This document shows positions 63,287 to 64,000 of a stretch of 64,000 nt of DNA, one piece after another. The translations under genes and the position numbers were made by a program. Within the stretch, counting starts at the first letter, position 1. Every line of letters starts with the position of its first letter. The stretch is from contig NZ_WEZF01000002.1 in NCBI RefSeq assembly GCF_009177065.1, positions 124,001 through 188,000 on the forward strand. The letters run 5' to 3'. The stretch comes from Tautonia marina. Lineage in GTDB: Bacteria; Planctomycetota; Planctomycetia; Isosphaerales; Isosphaeraceae. Under the pieces are notes generated by a model. The model was given only the letters and a program-made list of their open reading frames with translations, was not told the DNA's origin and ran no database searches.

Positions 63287-63828
63287 GCGACCACCCGATC
63301 GGACAGGATGACCGGATTCTCTACCGAGGCCAGAAAATCGATCTGGCCCTCCGCCCCATTGCGCTCGCCGACGGCTCCACCGCCGAGCGCGAGGTCGTTC
63401 TACATCGAGGAGCCGTCGCCCTCCTTCCGCTGCTCGACGGCGACCGCATTTGCCTGATCCGCAACCGGCGCTATGCGATCGGCAAAACCTTGCTCGAAAT
63501 TCCCGCCGGCACCATCGACCCCGGAGAGCCCCCCGACGCCTGCGCCGCCCGCGAACTCCGAGAGGAAACCGGCTACGTCGCCGGCCGCATCACCCTGCTG
63601 ACCGAGTGGTGGGTCTCTCCCGGTCTGTTCACCGAACGCATGTATCTGTTTCGCTGCGATGACCTGCGCGAAGGTCACCACGCCCCTGAGCTGGACGAGC
63701 AGATCGAGCCGGTCGTCGTTCCCTGGCAGCAGGCCGTCAGCATGGCCCTCGACGGCCGAATCGAAGACGCGAAATCGATGCTCGCCATTCTCTACTGGGA
63801 CCGCCTCCGAAACTCCGAATCCCGCTGA
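63283..63828 (+). CDS. Nudix hydrolase (ADP-ribose pyrophosphatase-like)
   Basis: 181 aa. The Nudix box reads GTIDPGEPPDAC then ARELREETGY, matching G-x5-E-x7-REUxEExGU. Surrounding strands (EVVLHRGAVALLPLL, RRYAIGKTLLEIPAG, SPGLFTERMYLF) match ADP-ribose pyrophosphatases. Likely cleaves ADP-ribose or related nucleoside diphosphates. The ATG at 63283 overlaps the aminotransferase stop (ATGA), so translation is coupled. The last 172 bp of the window to the right hold nothing recognisable. Confidence 0.92.
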   Translation: MSDHPIGQDDRILYRGQKIDLALRPIALADGSTAEREVVLHRGAVALLPLLDGDRICLIRNRRYAIGKTLLEIPAGTIDPGEPPDACAARELREETGYVAGRITLLTEWWVSPGLFTERMYLFRCDDLREGHHAPELDEQIEPVVVPWQQAVSMALDGRIEDAKSMLAILYWDRLRNSESR

Positions 63829-64000
63829 ACCGCCCCCCGGCACGGTGGTCGCCCCCATCAACAAAACCGATGACTCACGACCGTTTCGTCGCGAGCCATC
63901 GGCCTTGGTTGGTTGCTGGGAATCGAAGGGGGACCGACTGCGACGGGCCGATGCCGGGGCCGTCAGTCCCGAAACCGCATCACACAGGGAGTCAACACGG

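Noticed and set aside
1-64000. CRISPR arrays, insertion sequences, prophage or integrated elements
   Set aside because: No repeat-spacer pattern, transposase, integrase or terminal repeats were seen, and coding composition is even across the window.

Overview
This 64 kb window is high-GC DNA from a member of the Planctomycetota. The most likely order is Isosphaerales and the most likely family Isosphaeraceae; that placement is inferred from gene content, not tested. The evidence is two DUF1559 prepilin-like genes with the pilin-type N-terminus, two DUF1501 genes with Tat-type signals, one PSCyt1-DUF1549-DUF1553 cytochrome gene, several small lipoproteins, loose gene spacing and strongly G/C-biased third codon positions. 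No rRNA, tRNA, CRISPR array, insertion sequence or prophage was recognised. The window reads as ordinary chromosome.

Layout. 1-14.9 kb: a hypothetical gene, a beta-CASP metallo-hydrolase, two large membrane proteins flanking a single-base frameshifted gene, then a long minus-strand run (recN, esterase, tRNA-binding domain protein, DUF962 protein, multiheme cytochrome, DUF1573 protein). 15.2-26.3 kb: a plus-strand run with an RRM protein behind a structured leader, NifU-like, HemW, a lipoprotein, a DUF790/Bax1-like nuclease with a metallophosphoesterase, DUF1501, a beta-propeller protein, an orphan metal-type binding protein and a pair of DUF1990-type genes. 26.4-35.6 kb: a minus-strand run with a small membrane protein, DUF1559 plus lipoprotein, the DUF1549-DUF1501 pair and a copper-type P1B ATPase. 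36.2-44.6 kb: ribF, a glycosyltransferase, an SDR enzyme, an SGNH hydrolase, a PP2C phosphatase, and the Kelch gene that ends the next cassette. 44.6-46.9 kb: a cassette of DUF1559, two related small lipoproteins and a DUF4198/Kelch-like protein, behind a long leader and two palindromes of the shape TGAGAC-N3-GTCTCA. 47-64 kb: M28 peptidase, HAD phosphatase, aldo/keto reductase, two membrane proteins (one an AI-2E transporter with an extra C-terminal domain), LarA, DUF1569, VOC, then lysS, a Lol-like ABC permease/ATPase pair, a branched-chain aminotransferase, a 41-residue membrane protein, a universal stress protein, a PLP aminotransferase and a Nudix hydrolase.

How genes work together. Most transcription units are short. 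The clearest co-operating sets are recN with its downstream membrane gene (3 bp gap), the DUF790-metallophosphoesterase pair (14 bp gap), the DUF1549-DUF1501 pair, the DUF1559 cassettes, the ABC permease/ATPase pair, and the aminotransferase-Nudix pair (ATGA overlap). Best candidates for something undescribed are the putative metal-regulated DUF1559/lipoprotein/Kelch cassette with its palindromes and structured leader, the overlapping hairpins in the RRM leader, the Bax1-like nuclease pair without a nearby XPB helicase, and the AI-2E transporter fused to a cobalamin-domain-like module. These are inferences from reading; no searches were run.
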